Source of the DNA: Blastocladiella emersonii ATCC 22665
Lineage: Eukaryota > Blastocladiomycota > Blastocladiomycetes > Blastocladiales > Blastocladiaceae
Reading direction: 5' to 3'
Assembly (NCBI GenBank): GCA_025594325.1
Contig: JANHCV010000010.1
Coordinates: forward strand, 682,001-746,000
Length of the DNA: 64,000 nt
Made by a program: the position numbers and the translations under genes. Positions 52,534 to 62,642 of this stretch are shown here, piece by piece. Within the stretch, counting starts at the first letter, position 1, and every line of letters begins with the position of its first letter. Below the pieces are notes generated by a model. It ran no database searches. It saw nothing but the letters and a program-made list of their open reading frames with translations, and was not told the DNA's origin.

Positions 52534-52553
52534 CACGTTGTGGCGCGGCGCGA
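52534..52553 (-). promoter_or_regulatory. Conserved upstream 20-mer, copy 4
   Basis: CACGTTGTGGCGCGGCGCGA, 124 bp upstream of the ATG at 52,410. Two differences from copies 1 and 3. Confidence 0.5.
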
Positions 52554-52635
52554 CTCCGTGCGCCGCAGCCTTGCGCGCTCATTAAAGCGATCGAATGCAT
52601 ACAAATTGAACCATGTTCAGTTTTCATTCACTCGG

Positions 52636-54057
52636 TTACTCCATGGCCCAGGCGCCATCCACATGCTCAGGCCGAAAACAATTAGGCAGCCCAGTCGAAC
52701 GCCACCACTTGGCCGCGTCCATCTGGTCCCGGTCTAGAGCAACGCTGCCAATCCCTGGCTGGTACTTGAGCTCGAGGCCGTGATCGACAAACCACTGCAA
52801 GCTTGTGACTTGGCCCAATTCCGTCATCCATTCCATGGCCTTGGTCGTGTACTTGATCTCGCGGTCAGTACGAAGCAGCCATTCGAGGATCAGCACCGAG
52901 CAGTTTCCCTTCGGCACCGAATCGACAACGCTCTCCGTATACGTGAGAGCAGCCGGCGGGAGATGCGCGTCCAACCACTCGAGCGTCGCCACGCTGCCCA
53001 ATTCGGCCGCAAGATCCACGTGCGAACGTCGACCAGGGCGGCCGAGCCACCGCGGGTCGCCGGCGGGAACGAAGTGGGTGAGAATCCACGAAAGAAAGTC
53101 GGGGAGTGAGTCGTACACGCCACGGTCGATGAGGACCTCCCAGCGCTGCCCGCCAAACCATTCGGGAAACTTGCATCGCCACCACTCGAGCGCATCAGGA
53201 TGGAACCAGTGAAGCTCGTCCTGAAACTTGGCCGGATCGATCGGCACACCATGCGACTTGAGCCACGCGAGTACCGGCGCGTGGCCGGCCTTGGAAGCTT
53301 CGCGCACCGCGTGGCGCTGCTCGAATGGGATCCCAGATGCGACAATCCAGTCCAAAACCGCGACGTGGCCGTGTGCGGCGGCTCCATCGACCGCTTGGTG
53401 TGTGAATTTGACCTTCCGGCCGCTGACCTGCCACCACTGGAGGACGTCGACGCGACCAGCTTTGGCCGCCTCTTCAATGCCGCGGTTCGTGTACTTGAGC
53501 TGAACACCTTGTGCGGCAAACCACTCGAGTACGTGGACGTGTCCAAGCGCCGAGGCGCAGTCCAAGGCGCGATTTGAGTACTTGAAGTCGAGCCCGCTGG
53601 TGCGCCACCACTCGAGCACATCGACGCTGCCCGCCTCAGCCGCTTCGTCGACGGGCAGCTCCTTGTATTTGAGCTCGGCGCCCGAGTTGCGCCACAGCTC
53701 GAGCGCGCCGACATGAAGCGTACACAGGTTGTCCGGGTGATGCGGCACGTGAAGACCAGAGGAGAACCAAAATTCTAGAAAGTCGAGGTGGCCTTCCTTG
53801 CTGGCCTCGATCAGGGCATAGTTGGGCACTTTGAGATTCGCCGCCCCGCGGTATTTAACATAATCTTTTAGCAGCGGCACGTTCATGGACTTGATGGCAT
53901 CGAGGAACGCGGGCCGGATTCGGAGGTTGAAGACGGCGCGGCGGAGCTCGGTGAGGCCAGGCGCCACGCGGAGGTACGGCAGCGGGTCGAACTCGCCCTC
54001 CTCGTTTTAGGCGGCCTCAATCAGGATGGCCTCAATAAGCTCGATGGGAAGTTTCAT
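52636..54057 (-). pseudogene. Nearly full-length LEWW-repeat gene with an early TAA
   Basis: The ATG at 54,057 opens MKLPIELIEAILIEAA, then a TAA at 54,007-54,009. The same frame continues without another stop for 456 codons from there (NEEGEFDPLPYLRVAPGL to GAWAME). This is the most complete member of the array: about seven ankyrin-like repeats (GSVDVLEWWRTSGLDFKY, GHVHVLEWFAAQGVQLKY, GRVDVLQWWQVSGRKVKF), then FLSWILTHFVPAGDPRWLGR, LEWLDAHLPPAALTY and WFVDHGLELKYQPGIGS. A functional start after the stop would lose the F-box-like segment. It may be a fresh pseudogene or contain a sequence error. Confidence 0.7.
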
Positions 54058-54445
54058 GGAAGTTGCATCAAGTGTCCTCGCTTCATATGGTGTCGTCACC
54101 GTCGTGCTTGGGAGGGGAGGCGGCCAGTGACGCACGTAGACACCCCAGTTCGAGGCTCCGCGGTGCAATCGATCAGTCAGTGGTGGATCGCGTGACCCGC
54201 GCGAGGCACTCGAAGCGTGTCCACGTCTCCCGTCTGCCCTCGACGGAGCTGCCTCTTGTAGGATGGGAGACGCGTCGATTTATCATGTGATTCCACGACG
54301 GGCGCGTGGCCAGCGTTGACCAGGGGCCAGCGCCACCCCTGCCAGCGCCAGGGCTGTGTCCCTTGGCCGCTTTGCTCGTCACTCACCTGCCCTCTGTTCG
54401 CACCACCGACACCCCACGGCGCGCGCCACATAAACTCCATGCAAA
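54058..54445. other. Divergent intergenic region
   Basis: About 390 bp between the LEWW-repeat gene (minus) and the LRR gene (plus). Near 54,180 a GTGG(T)GGATCGCGTGAC phrase resembles GTGGCGCACCGCGTGAC at 51,961, upstream of another family member. The palindrome CCAGCGCCACCCCTGCCAGCGCC-like repeats precede the LRR start. No gene is seen. Confidence 0.4.
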
Positions 54446-56083
54446 ATGCTCAAAGCTATTCATGTGCCTCAAGTCCTCGAGCGGATTCTTGTTTATGCCA
54501 TCCGGCAGCACGACCCCGCCGACACAGATGGGCTCCTCGAGTACGCGCGCGTCCTACCGCAGTCGCTCGCCCCGCGCATTGAGCGCACGCTCCTTGAGTG
54601 CGCTTCCGTACTCTCTTACAACGGCGCTACTGTGCGCGGCGACCTGGCCTTGCTCAACAAGCGGGCGTCCCTCGGTTTGCCGCTCAACTGCTCGCCTAAT
54701 GCCCTCCAAAGTGCCATCGAGGCGAACCACCTCACAGTGCTAGAGTGGTGGCGAGAGACGGGCTCGCTCAACCGCTTCGAGCTTTACGGTATCTTTTCCG
54801 AGCGCGGCGTTGGACCGGACGCCTTTATTGCCCTTGGGCTGCATCCCTTCTTAACCAGTCCCGGTGACAACCAAGTGGTCTTTGAGCCCGACCATGACGG
54901 GATTCTCGCCGAACTTTGCGGCGAAGTCGCGAGTGGTGCGGCCAGCGGTCTCTTACTCAATTCCCTGCCGATCACCATGGCAGGTGTCGAGGCTCTCAAC
55001 AACGCCATGGCGAGCTCCACGCGGGCGCTGCAGTCGATTGCAGTCAAGGACTGTACCATTGACCTTCCCCGTTTACTCTCCATGCGACTGCCAGAGTCCC
55101 TCGTCGCAGCAACGTTCCAGGGCCGCTGGCTTGGCACCTCGCCCGTCCCTCTCGCTCAACTGGTTCCAATGTCGTGGCCTCCGAACCTCCAGTCGCTTTA
55201 CTTTGCGTCGGTCACACTTTCTCGAGCTGTTCCGCTTGTCTTCCACGGCCTCCCCACCGCCCTCAAGATTCTTTCAGTCGAGAACTGCTTGCTTGATAAC
55301 AACACTATTTGCAAGCTCGCCCGTTTGCTACCGCCGACGCTCACCACGCTCACCACACAGGGTAACCAGCTTACTACGGCAGGAGTCGTTGCTCTGGCGC
55401 CGCTTCTCCCGGCCTCGCTGAAGCAGCTCTCCCTGGGCGATTTCAAGAGGACAGCCGACCTGCCGACTGCCGATTGCCCTTCAACTTCCCGCGCACCGTG
55501 TCCCGCGAGCCTAACCTCGCTGGAACTCGCGTTTGGTCCGCTGGGTCACGAGGCACTCGATGCTTTCAAGCCCACTGGGCCTTCCACGCTCAAGCACCTC
55601 GCTCTCCAGCACGTATCGTTTGGGGAGCAAGCGGTGGCCTCGCTTACGTGGGCACTTTCATCGACGAAACTCAAATCGCTCGTTTTTGTGGGGCGTGTCA
55701 TGCCGCCCTCGTCCATTCATGCGTTGATTCCTTTGCTCCCACGCACTCTCGGCTGTCTGCGACTTGTTGGCACTCAGATCGGATCTGACGGTGCCACCCT
55801 GCTGGCTTCGCACATGCCTCCTCAACTTTACTCGCTTGATTTGCAGTCAAACGAGATTGACGATGCTGTTATAATTGCACTCGCGCCCGCGCTTCCGCCG
55901 AGTATCACGACGTTGGACCTCACGTGCAACTGTATTTCGGACGTTGGCGCAATCAAGCTCGCCCAGCATCTCCCGAATGGACTCGCCGTGCTCTCAATCA
56001 TGCGGAATCGGCTCACGGCCATCGGCCAGCAAGCCATTGAAGCTGCCGCCCCGCCGACTGCGACGCTTCGCTTGGACTTGTAA
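54446..56083 (+). CDS. Leucine-rich-repeat protein with an LEWW-family-like N-terminus
   Basis: A single exon of 545 residues. The first 110 residues (VPQVLERILVYAIRQHDPAD, then ALQSAIEANHLTVLEWWRE) resemble the F-box-like start and one repeat of the surrounding LEWW family. From about residue 170 it switches to ribonuclease-inhibitor-type leucine-rich repeats: LTTLTTQGNQLTTAGVVALA, LGCLRLVGTQIGSDGATLLA, LYSLDLQSNEIDDAVIIALA and ITTLDLTCNCISDVGAIKLA. At least ten repeats are visible. There is no signal peptide or membrane segment, so it is probably cytosolic and binds protein. It is the only plus-strand gene inside the array and appears intact. Confidence 0.8.
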   Translation: MLKAIHVPQVLERILVYAIRQHDPADTDGLLEYARVLPQSLAPRIERTLLECASVLSYNGATVRGDLALLNKRASLGLPLNCSPNALQSAIEANHLTVLEWWRETGSLNRFELYGIFSERGVGPDAFIALGLHPFLTSPGDNQVVFEPDHDGILAELCGEVASGAASGLLLNSLPITMAGVEALNNAMASSTRALQSIAVKDCTIDLPRLLSMRLPESLVAATFQGRWLGTSPVPLAQLVPMSWPPNLQSLYFASVTLSRAVPLVFHGLPTALKILSVENCLLDNNTICKLARLLPPTLTTLTTQGNQLTTAGVVALAPLLPASLKQLSLGDFKRTADLPTADCPSTSRAPCPASLTSLELAFGPLGHEALDAFKPTGPSTLKHLALQHVSFGEQAVASLTWALSSTKLKSLVFVGRVMPPSSIHALIPLLPRTLGCLRLVGTQIGSDGATLLASHMPPQLYSLDLQSNEIDDAVIIALAPALPPSITTLDLTCNCISDVGAIKLAQHLPNGLAVLSIMRNRLTAIGQQAIEAAAPPTATLRLDL

Positions 56084-56271
56084 CGTTCCCTCGTCCTTAT
56101 CAACGGACACGCCTCGCCTGAAACTAGTGGTCGATGCGAATCACAAAATTGCGTCCATATACATCTTTGCGTTTGTTGAACAAACCATGGCGCCTGCGCT
56201 CAGGCAGGCTCGCGCACCTGCCGCCCTTCAGTCTTGACCAGCGATAATCGTTTCAATACTACTCGAGTCAT

Positions 56272-57411
56272 CTATTTGAGCTCAAGGTCATGATCCGTAA
56301 ACCATTTGAGAGACTTGGTCCAGCGGAACTTGGCCATGAGCTTCATGGCGATGGCCGTGTATTTGATCTCGCGGCCCGTCTGGTGAAACCAGTCCAGGAT
56401 CGGAACCGAGCAGCGGAACACGGACACCGAATCGATGGCGTTACTGGTGTAGTGCAGGGCCGCGGGCGGGAGGTTGGCCGCCAACCAAGCAAGCAATTCG
56501 ATGTTGCCCATCTCGCACGCGACCTCAATCAGCGGCCGCGTCGTGCACCAGCGAGGGTCGTCGCGTGGAATGTAGTGGCCGAGAATCCACGCGAGAAAAT
56601 CTAGATCGTTTGCTCGAGCGCCCTTGACGATCACGATGTCCCACCGCACGTTCTCGCACCACCCAGGAAACCCGGCTTCCAATGTGCAAAGCGTGTCCAT
56701 GGCCATCCACGGCAGCTCGGTCTCGACGCTGGTGGGATCGACAGGAAGCCCTTGCTGCTTCCACCACTTCAGCACGGCGGTGTGGCCGTTCGCGGCAGCT
56801 TTGTACGGCGCGTATCGGTGCACAAGCTCCAAGCCATGGCCAGCAAACCACTGAAGCACATCGATACGACCCTTTGCCGCGGCGCAATCGATGGTTCCGT
56901 GCGAGTATTTGAACTCAGGCCCGCGCGTCCGCCACCATTCCAGGACGTCCAGCCGGCCAGCCTTGGCGGCCATTTTGACGGGCTCATCGGTGATGGGAAT
57001 CTTGATGCCGGATTGTTTCCAGAACTCGAGCACGTCGATGTGTAAGGTGCACAACTGCTCAGGGTTCCGCAGCACTCTAAGGCCTGACGATAGCCACCAC
57101 GTGAGGAAATCGACGCGATTCTCTGCGCTCGCCCGGCACAGCCACCAGTCGTGTACGCGAATAGTCGCAGGGTTCTTGTGCTTGATATAGCTCTGCAACC
57201 ATTCCAGGTCCATGGATTGAACGAGGTCGTGAAAAGCAGGTTGTAAGTCGAGCTTGTTAATCGTGCGACGAAGACGGGTCAGGCCGGGCACGACTTTGAG
57301 GTAGGAGCGGACGTTGGACCGGTTCCGTTCGATGCGCACGACCCAAATGAGGATCGTCTCGATGATTTCGTGAGGAAGGTGCATGTTCGGCATTTGTGCT
57401 GCGATCGACAT
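56272..57411 (-). CDS. Intact LEWW-repeat (ankyrin-like) protein
   Basis: A single exon of 379 residues. The family N-terminus (LPHEIIETILIWVVRIER, YLKVVPGLTRLRRTINKL) is followed by repeats such as RVDFLTWWLSSGLRVL, GRLDVLEWWRTRGPEFKY and GRIDVLQWFAGHGLELVH. It then has the block FLAWILGHYIPRDDPRW, LLAWLAANLPPAALHY, WFHQTGREIKYTAIAMKLM and WFTDHDLELK. It stops slightly earlier than the 52.6 kb member. The frame is open from ATG to stop and codon use fits a coding sequence, so this and the 42.1 kb gene are the array's functional candidates. Confidence 0.75.
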   Translation of the reverse strand: MSIAAQMPNMHLPHEIIETILIWVVRIERNRSNVRSYLKVVPGLTRLRRTINKLDLQPAFHDLVQSMDLEWLQSYIKHKNPATIRVHDWWLCRASAENRVDFLTWWLSSGLRVLRNPEQLCTLHIDVLEFWKQSGIKIPITDEPVKMAAKAGRLDVLEWWRTRGPEFKYSHGTIDCAAAKGRIDVLQWFAGHGLELVHRYAPYKAAANGHTAVLKWWKQQGLPVDPTSVETELPWMAMDTLCTLEAGFPGWCENVRWDIVIVKGARANDLDFLAWILGHYIPRDDPRWCTTRPLIEVACEMGNIELLAWLAANLPPAALHYTSNAIDSVSVFRCSVPILDWFHQTGREIKYTAIAMKLMAKFRWTKSLKWFTDHDLELK

Positions 57412-57597
57412 GAAGTTTAAGACGTGGAGGACGATGCGTTGGTCGCGACACTCTCGCAGTTTTAAGCACGCTCCGCTTACTGTCCTAGCGCCGCAAGAAG
57501 TTAATGTTTACTGTGATTGATAGAACTCGACAAATGAATGATCCAATCAATCGCTCAGCACGTAACCGACGTCGAGACCAACGTTCTGAGCCCACAT

Positions 57598-58877
57598 TCA
57601 AGTGCTCAGGAGTTGATACACGATCTGATCGTCGATCACGAAGCAGCCGGGAAGCTCAGTCGCGAGCCACCATTCAACAACCTTGCGCCAACCGTGAATC
57701 AGCGCGCGGCTCCCGACGTCGCGCGTGTACTTGAGCTCGTGGTCGTGGTCTGCGCGCCACTGGAGGCAATCAGCTTGGCCGGACAACGAGAATTTCTCAA
57801 GCGCAGCGCTCGTGTGCTCGACCACGCGGTCCGTGCGATTGAGCCACTCGAGCACGGTCAGATTGCCATATCCCGGCAACACCCTGTCCACGGCAGCCTC
57901 AGTGTAAGCGAGTGCGGCCGTTGGTAAGTTTACAGCGAGCCAGCCGAGGACATCAACACGGCCATGCTTGCACACAACGTCAAGCAGCGATGGTGTGTTG
58001 CAGCAGCGCGGGCTGTCGACGGGGACCGTGGTATCGAGAATCTGCTGTAAGCGAAAGGGATTCGCATGCGATGTAGCGCCGACAAGTATCTCGTTCCAAG
58101 CCAAGCCAGCGAACCACTCGGGATACTCGTGGCGCCCGGCGCGGCGCCACAAGTTGAGAGCAGCCAGATGCAAGCAGCAAAGCTCCCCTTCAATCCTGGC
58201 CGGGGCCATGACCACGCCGTGGGCCATGAACCAATGTAGGGTGTGAACTGGCCCAATTTCGAAACGCGGAAGAAGACAGCTCCGTGCTTGATCTCGAGCC
58301 TGCGCGATCCGAACCATTCAAGCTCAAAGGCGCGGTGGTAGGGCACAACAGTCCGGAGCGCAAATCGAGTACCTGAGCTCGAGCCCGCTTCCGCACACCA
58401 GTCGAGGACGTGGAACCAGCGTCGCTCGGTGGCAAGGTCATGGCCATGGAACCCGCGTCGTAATGAAGCGCGAGGCCCGAGCAGCGCCAGAAGTCAAGAA
58501 AACACCGCGACGTGCTCGGTCTCAAAGTAGAGCTTGAACATGGGCATGCGTACGCCTGAAGCGAGCCACCAGTCGAGCAAGTCGACGTGACTGTCCCGGC
58601 AGGCTCCGCAGAGCGCCATCTTGTCGACAACGAGCGTGGCGGGGTCGCGGTACTTCACCTACTCCTTGAGCAGCGGCTAGTTTGAGGCCGTTGCAGCATC
58701 GTTGAAGGTCAGCGAGGAGTTTAGGGCGAAGCCAACGCATTGGAGCCGTGACACGCCCGGCGCGACGCGCAGGTACGGCAGCGGGTCGAACCCGTACCGC
58801 TCGTTGCACACGGCGCCGATGATGCTCTCAATCACCTCGATCGGAGGTCGCTGCATAGTTGCATTAGGTTTATTCAT
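57598..58877 (-). pseudogene. LEWW-repeat family pseudogene, several stops and shifts
   Basis: The ATG at 58,877 opens MNKPNATMQRPPIEVIESII, then FDPLPYLRVAPGVSRLQCVG, and stops at about 58,679. Downstream fragments in three frames continue the family pattern: VDLLDWWLASGVRMPMF, HVAVFS before another stop, FHVLDWCAEAG, and then a longer open part (PEWFAGLAWNEILVGA, VLGWLAVNLPTAALAY, LEWLNRTDRVVEH, WWLATELPGCF). At least four disruptions separate these pieces. The C-terminal third is the best preserved. Confidence 0.75.
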
Positions 58878-59017
58878 GTCGTTGCATCAAGAGTGGAAGC
58901 GTTCATGGGCGTGGGAGCACAGGCAGAGAGAGGAGGCACTCTCGTGGAGCAGAAGCAGCGCTGGTGACCTCCCGGTCCCTCAGATCGAGTCTCCCACTTG
59001 AGCAAGAGGTGTGTATT

Positions 59018-59536
59018 TTACGCGTACTGCTCGATGCCATCGATAGCTACCCACTTGCCTTCCTCGCGGCGCAGGCTCAGGACTGCGGCGACGGCAGCGA
59101 GCGGCATCGGGCCGTAGATGTGGGGAAAGTCGCCGTCGCGGGGCCCTGCGCTCGCCTTGGCGGGTGCGGAGCCGGGAGGCACGACGGCGGGCTCCCAGAC
59201 GAGGTCGACGGCATCAGTAGCCTTGGCGACACCGTCGTCGAGGTACCGGCGCGGTCCGCCGGCCACATCAGCCGTGGCGACGCGGAGCCCGGGGTGCGCC
59301 GTGTCGAGGACCAGGACCGAGACTGCCGGGAAGCTCGACAGGTACAGGTTTGCCGTCGACAGCGCCTGCGCGACCGACGAGCAGTGGATGAAGCCCTCGG
59401 CCGCGAGCGACTCGGGCGAGTACGTGGTGCGGTCGGCGGCGTCGAGGCGGGCGCCGCCGGCCAGGGCCGCGGGCACGGCCACCGTGGGCAGGAGGTGGAC
59501 AACGTAGCGAGGCGCCGTCATACTCGCGAGATACAT
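59018..59536 (-). CDS. DUF952 family protein
   Basis: A single exon of 172 residues. DUF952 hallmarks are visible: LAAEGFIHCSSVAQALSTAN near the N-terminus, VLVLDTAHPGLRV in the middle, and DFPHIYGPMPLAAVAAVLSL near the end. The family is widespread in bacteria and fungi, resembles glutathione-S-transferase-associated or ADP-ribosyl-binding folds in some analyses, and has no settled activity. A short Ala/Pro/Gly insert precedes the FPHIYGP motif. It is divergent from the rRNA methylase gene. Confidence 0.85.
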   Translation of the reverse strand: MYLASMTAPRYVVHLLPTVAVPAALAGGARLDAADRTTYSPESLAAEGFIHCSSVAQALSTANLYLSSFPAVSVLVLDTAHPGLRVATADVAGGPRRYLDDGVAKATDAVDLVWEPAVVPPGSAPAKASAGPRDGDFPHIYGPMPLAAVAAVLSLRREEGKWVAIDGIEQYA

Positions 59537-59675
59537 TCAGGTTGGTTGAGGGAGAGAGGAGACGAGCTGCGAGGTCGACGCTCCGTCAAGTCGGCCGAGT
59601 CGGCTTCGAACGCCGATCTGCGCACCGGCACTCCATGAAAACACTTTGAAGAATCGAGCGACTTGCTGCAACATC

Positions 59676-60895
59676 ATGTCATCGTCCCCCGCTGCCGTAC
59701 TGGCGCGGTTGCCCAAGGTCAAGGACATCATTCGGTGAGAGTTGCTCGCGGGAGCCGAGCCACCATCAACACCAGCGGATGCGCGACTGACCACCACCGT
59801 ACCGTGCCTCAGAATCTACGGCCTCACTGCCAAGTCTCAGCTATCACAAAACTTTATCCTCGACCAGAACCTCACGGGTACGCGTGCCGACGCACAACCG
59901 CGACGGGTTCGCCGAACTGACCCGCCCGAACGCAGACAAGATCGTGTCCATGGTGCAGCCGCGGCGGCTCAAGCCCGATCTCGGCAACTCGCTCGTTGTC
60001 GAGGTCGGGCCCGGACCTGGCATGTTGACGCGCTCGCTCATTCGCGCCGGCGCCAACAAGGTCATTGCAATTGAGAAGGACTCGCGGTTTTTGCCACTTC
60101 TTGGCGTACGGATGCCCGCATCGCTCGCGCACCCTCTTCGCTGACTGTTCACTCGGTGTGTAGCAACTTACCGACGCAACCGAGGGTAACTTCCAAGTGG
60201 TTCACGGCGACGTGCTCGAGGTGACGGGCGAGTCGCTGATCGAAAAGGCCGTCAAGGAGCTCGACTTCAACCCCGAGACCATGCCGATCCACCTCGTCGG
60301 CAACCTGCCTTTCAACGTCGCCACGCCGTTGCTCTTCAACTGCCTGCACGACCTGGCGTACCGCCGCGGCCTGTTCTCGACGCCCTCGGGCCGCACGGAC
60401 ATGACGCTCATGTTCCAGCGCGAGGTCGGCGAGCGCATCACGGCGCCACCACGGTCGCCCGCACGCTCGCGCATCTCGGTCATGTCGCAGGTCGTCGCGG
60501 GCGTCGACCTGTCCATGATCGTCCCCGCCTCGGTGTTCGTCCCGCGGCCCAAGGTCGACGCCGCCGTCGTGCACTTCACGCCGCGCCCGCCGCTCCCCGA
60601 GGGCCTCGACTATGTCGTCCTCGAGGCGCTGCTCCGCCAGACCTTCACCCAGCGGCGCAAGACGATCCGCAACAACCTCGCCAACTTCCACGACGCGGCC
60701 GTCGTCACCGAGATGCTTGAGCGCGCCCAGATCAACCCCAACATGCGCGCGCAGGACCTCACGATCGAGGACCACTGCCGCCTTGCTGTAGTCGCGGCAC
60801 AGTTCCAGGTGCTCGGCGCCGAGATCCACTCCAAGAAGCAAGACCGCATCGACAAGCGGCGAGAGCAGGAGATTGCTGCCGATGAAGACCTCTGA
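59676..60895 (+). CDS. rRNA adenine N6,N6-dimethyltransferase (KsgA/TFB1M type)
   Basis: Four exons (59676-59734, 59813-59877, 59936-60105, 60164-60895) encode 341 residues. SAM-binding motif I is [16 protein letters not shown], preceded by [16 protein letters not shown]. The catalytic motif IV is [15 protein letters not shown], and [18 protein letters not shown] plus [15 protein letters not shown] complete the KsgA/Dim1 pattern. The length, and a similarity to TFB1M greater than to Dim1, suggest it is the mitochondrial enzyme that dimethylates two adjacent adenines in the small-subunit rRNA. No obvious presequence is visible in the first 20 residues ([20 protein letters not shown]), although they are weakly basic. 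The next gene, ADAT1, starts 47 bp downstream. Confidence 0.9.
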
Positions 60896-60942
60896 ATAGA
60901 CCGCCGTTGCTCAGACCCTCCCTCTCCGCCGCTACCACTGCT

Positions 60943-62493
60943 ATGCAAGCCAATGAACTAAATCCGACACTACTTGCTGCAATGGACGGCGACGCGATCG
61001 CACAGACGGTGCTCGACCGGTTTGACCGGATCGGGTACCGGCCAGCTCACCCGCCCGGGAGCAAGCGGCGGGATTGGACGTGCGTCGCTGGCATCGTCGC
61101 CGAGGTCGCCGGTCCGCTGCAGGGTCGCATGGTCTTCATGAGTCTCTCGCTGAACTTAAAGCACACTTAGGGCAGCCGTTGACTTGCGTCGCGATCGGGA
61201 CGGGACTCAAGTGCCTCAACCGCGACTCGGCGTCGTGCGAGACGGTCAACGACAGCCACGCCGAGGTGCTCTGCCGCCGCGCATTCCGGCGGTACGTTGT
61301 CAATCGCCCGCACAGTCTCCATGGCTCGAACTGACGACTCGCTTGTGGCTAGCTTCTTGCTTGAGCAGGTCGACCTGTTGGCCAGCGGGAAACCAGCGAA
61401 GTGGTGCCAGATCCTCGAGCCCGTCTCAAGCGAGCAGGCTGACGAGCCGAAGCGGTTTCGCATCCGCTCCGACGTGCGGCTGCACATGTACATCTCGCAG
61501 GCACCCTGTTTGTGGCTTTCACGACGATGCTGCGCGTCAGCCACTGACCCCAAGACTACTATGTAGGCGGTGACGGGAGCCTCGAGTCGCTCGCCGACCA
61601 CGTCCGCGAGCAAGGCTCAGTCGATGCTGTCAGCGAAGCGAACCGCACCGAGCACAAGCGCGCGCTGATCCACGCCGCTGCGGCCGAAGGCGGCAGCGCC
61701 GGCCTCGTGCGCGGACGCAACGGCTTTGACATGGTCGGCGTGCTGCGTACCAAACCCGGCCGTAACGACGCGGTCCCGACGTGCTCGCACAGCTGCAGTG
61801 ACAAGCTCGCGCAGTGGCAGTGCGTCGGGCTGCAGGGCGCGCTGCTGAGCATTCTGATCCCCGACCCGATCGTGCTCGCGTCCGTCGTCGTTGGCGACCT
61901 GTTCAACCCGACGGCCCTCGAGCGCGCGCTCGTTCACCGCGTCGCTGATCACATCGTCCAGGTGCCCGCCATCGTGTCGACGCGCGTTGCGTTCGCGTAC
62001 TCGCAGCAATGGTTGCAGTCGACCGAGTCGGTTCCTGTCGTGTCAGCTCCACACTGTGCGAGCATCTTCGCGGCTTCCTCGCATCGTGGACTCACCTCGT
62101 GGTCGTTTAGCCGTCGCATGGTGGTTGGGGAGCGACAAGGGTGCCGAGAACACGGTCAACGGGCGCAAGCAGGGCGCCGCTCCCGGCAAGGACGGCACGT
62201 TTGCGGCCAAGACGCGGAGCGAGCTGAGCATGCCCGTGTGGTTTGCGCGCTGGCTCGAGGTAGCGGCCAAGGCTAGGCACGACACATCGACGTGGTGCGT
62301 TGTTCATCCGATGAGGGACCATGTCGACGGGATCTCGCTGATCCCGTCGCGGTGTAGGTCGCGATACTCCGACGCCAAGCTCGCGGCGGTGCAGTATCAG
62401 GCAGCCAAGGCCCACCTGCGCCGCGAGAGCCCCGTCTTCGTCCACTGGGGCGGCAACAGGGCGTCACTCGACGACTTTTCGATAACGCAATAG
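60943..62493 (+). CDS. TAD1: tRNA-specific adenosine deaminase 1 (ADAT1/Tad1)
   Basis: Six exons (60943-61123, 61171-61291, 61353-61507, 61567-62055, 62111-62294, 62358-62493) encode 421 residues. The deaminase zinc site is complete: the NDSHAEVLCRR His and catalytic Glu, the Cys of the SQAPC/GDGS motif that is split by an intron, and the Cys of SCSDKLAQW. The surrounding signature VAIGTGLKCLNRD, DMVGVLRTKPGR, LQGALLSILIPDP and SVVVGDLFN is that of ADAT1, which converts adenosine-37 of tRNA-Ala to inosine. The C-terminus (AKAHLRRESPVFVHW) matches the family end. Two in-frame ATGs at 60,943 and about 60,982 are possible starts. Confidence 0.88.
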
Positions 62494-62642
62494 AACCTTG
62501 CAGCAGAGAATGTGGACTTTGGAAGCATCAGCGCGCCCATCACGAGGGCGTGATGTGGCGGGGGTGGCGCGATTCGGGTGCCTTGCCTTGACCGCACTGC
62601 TTCGCCACAGCCGGCCCTCTCTCCCCTTGCCAACCCTTGCAC

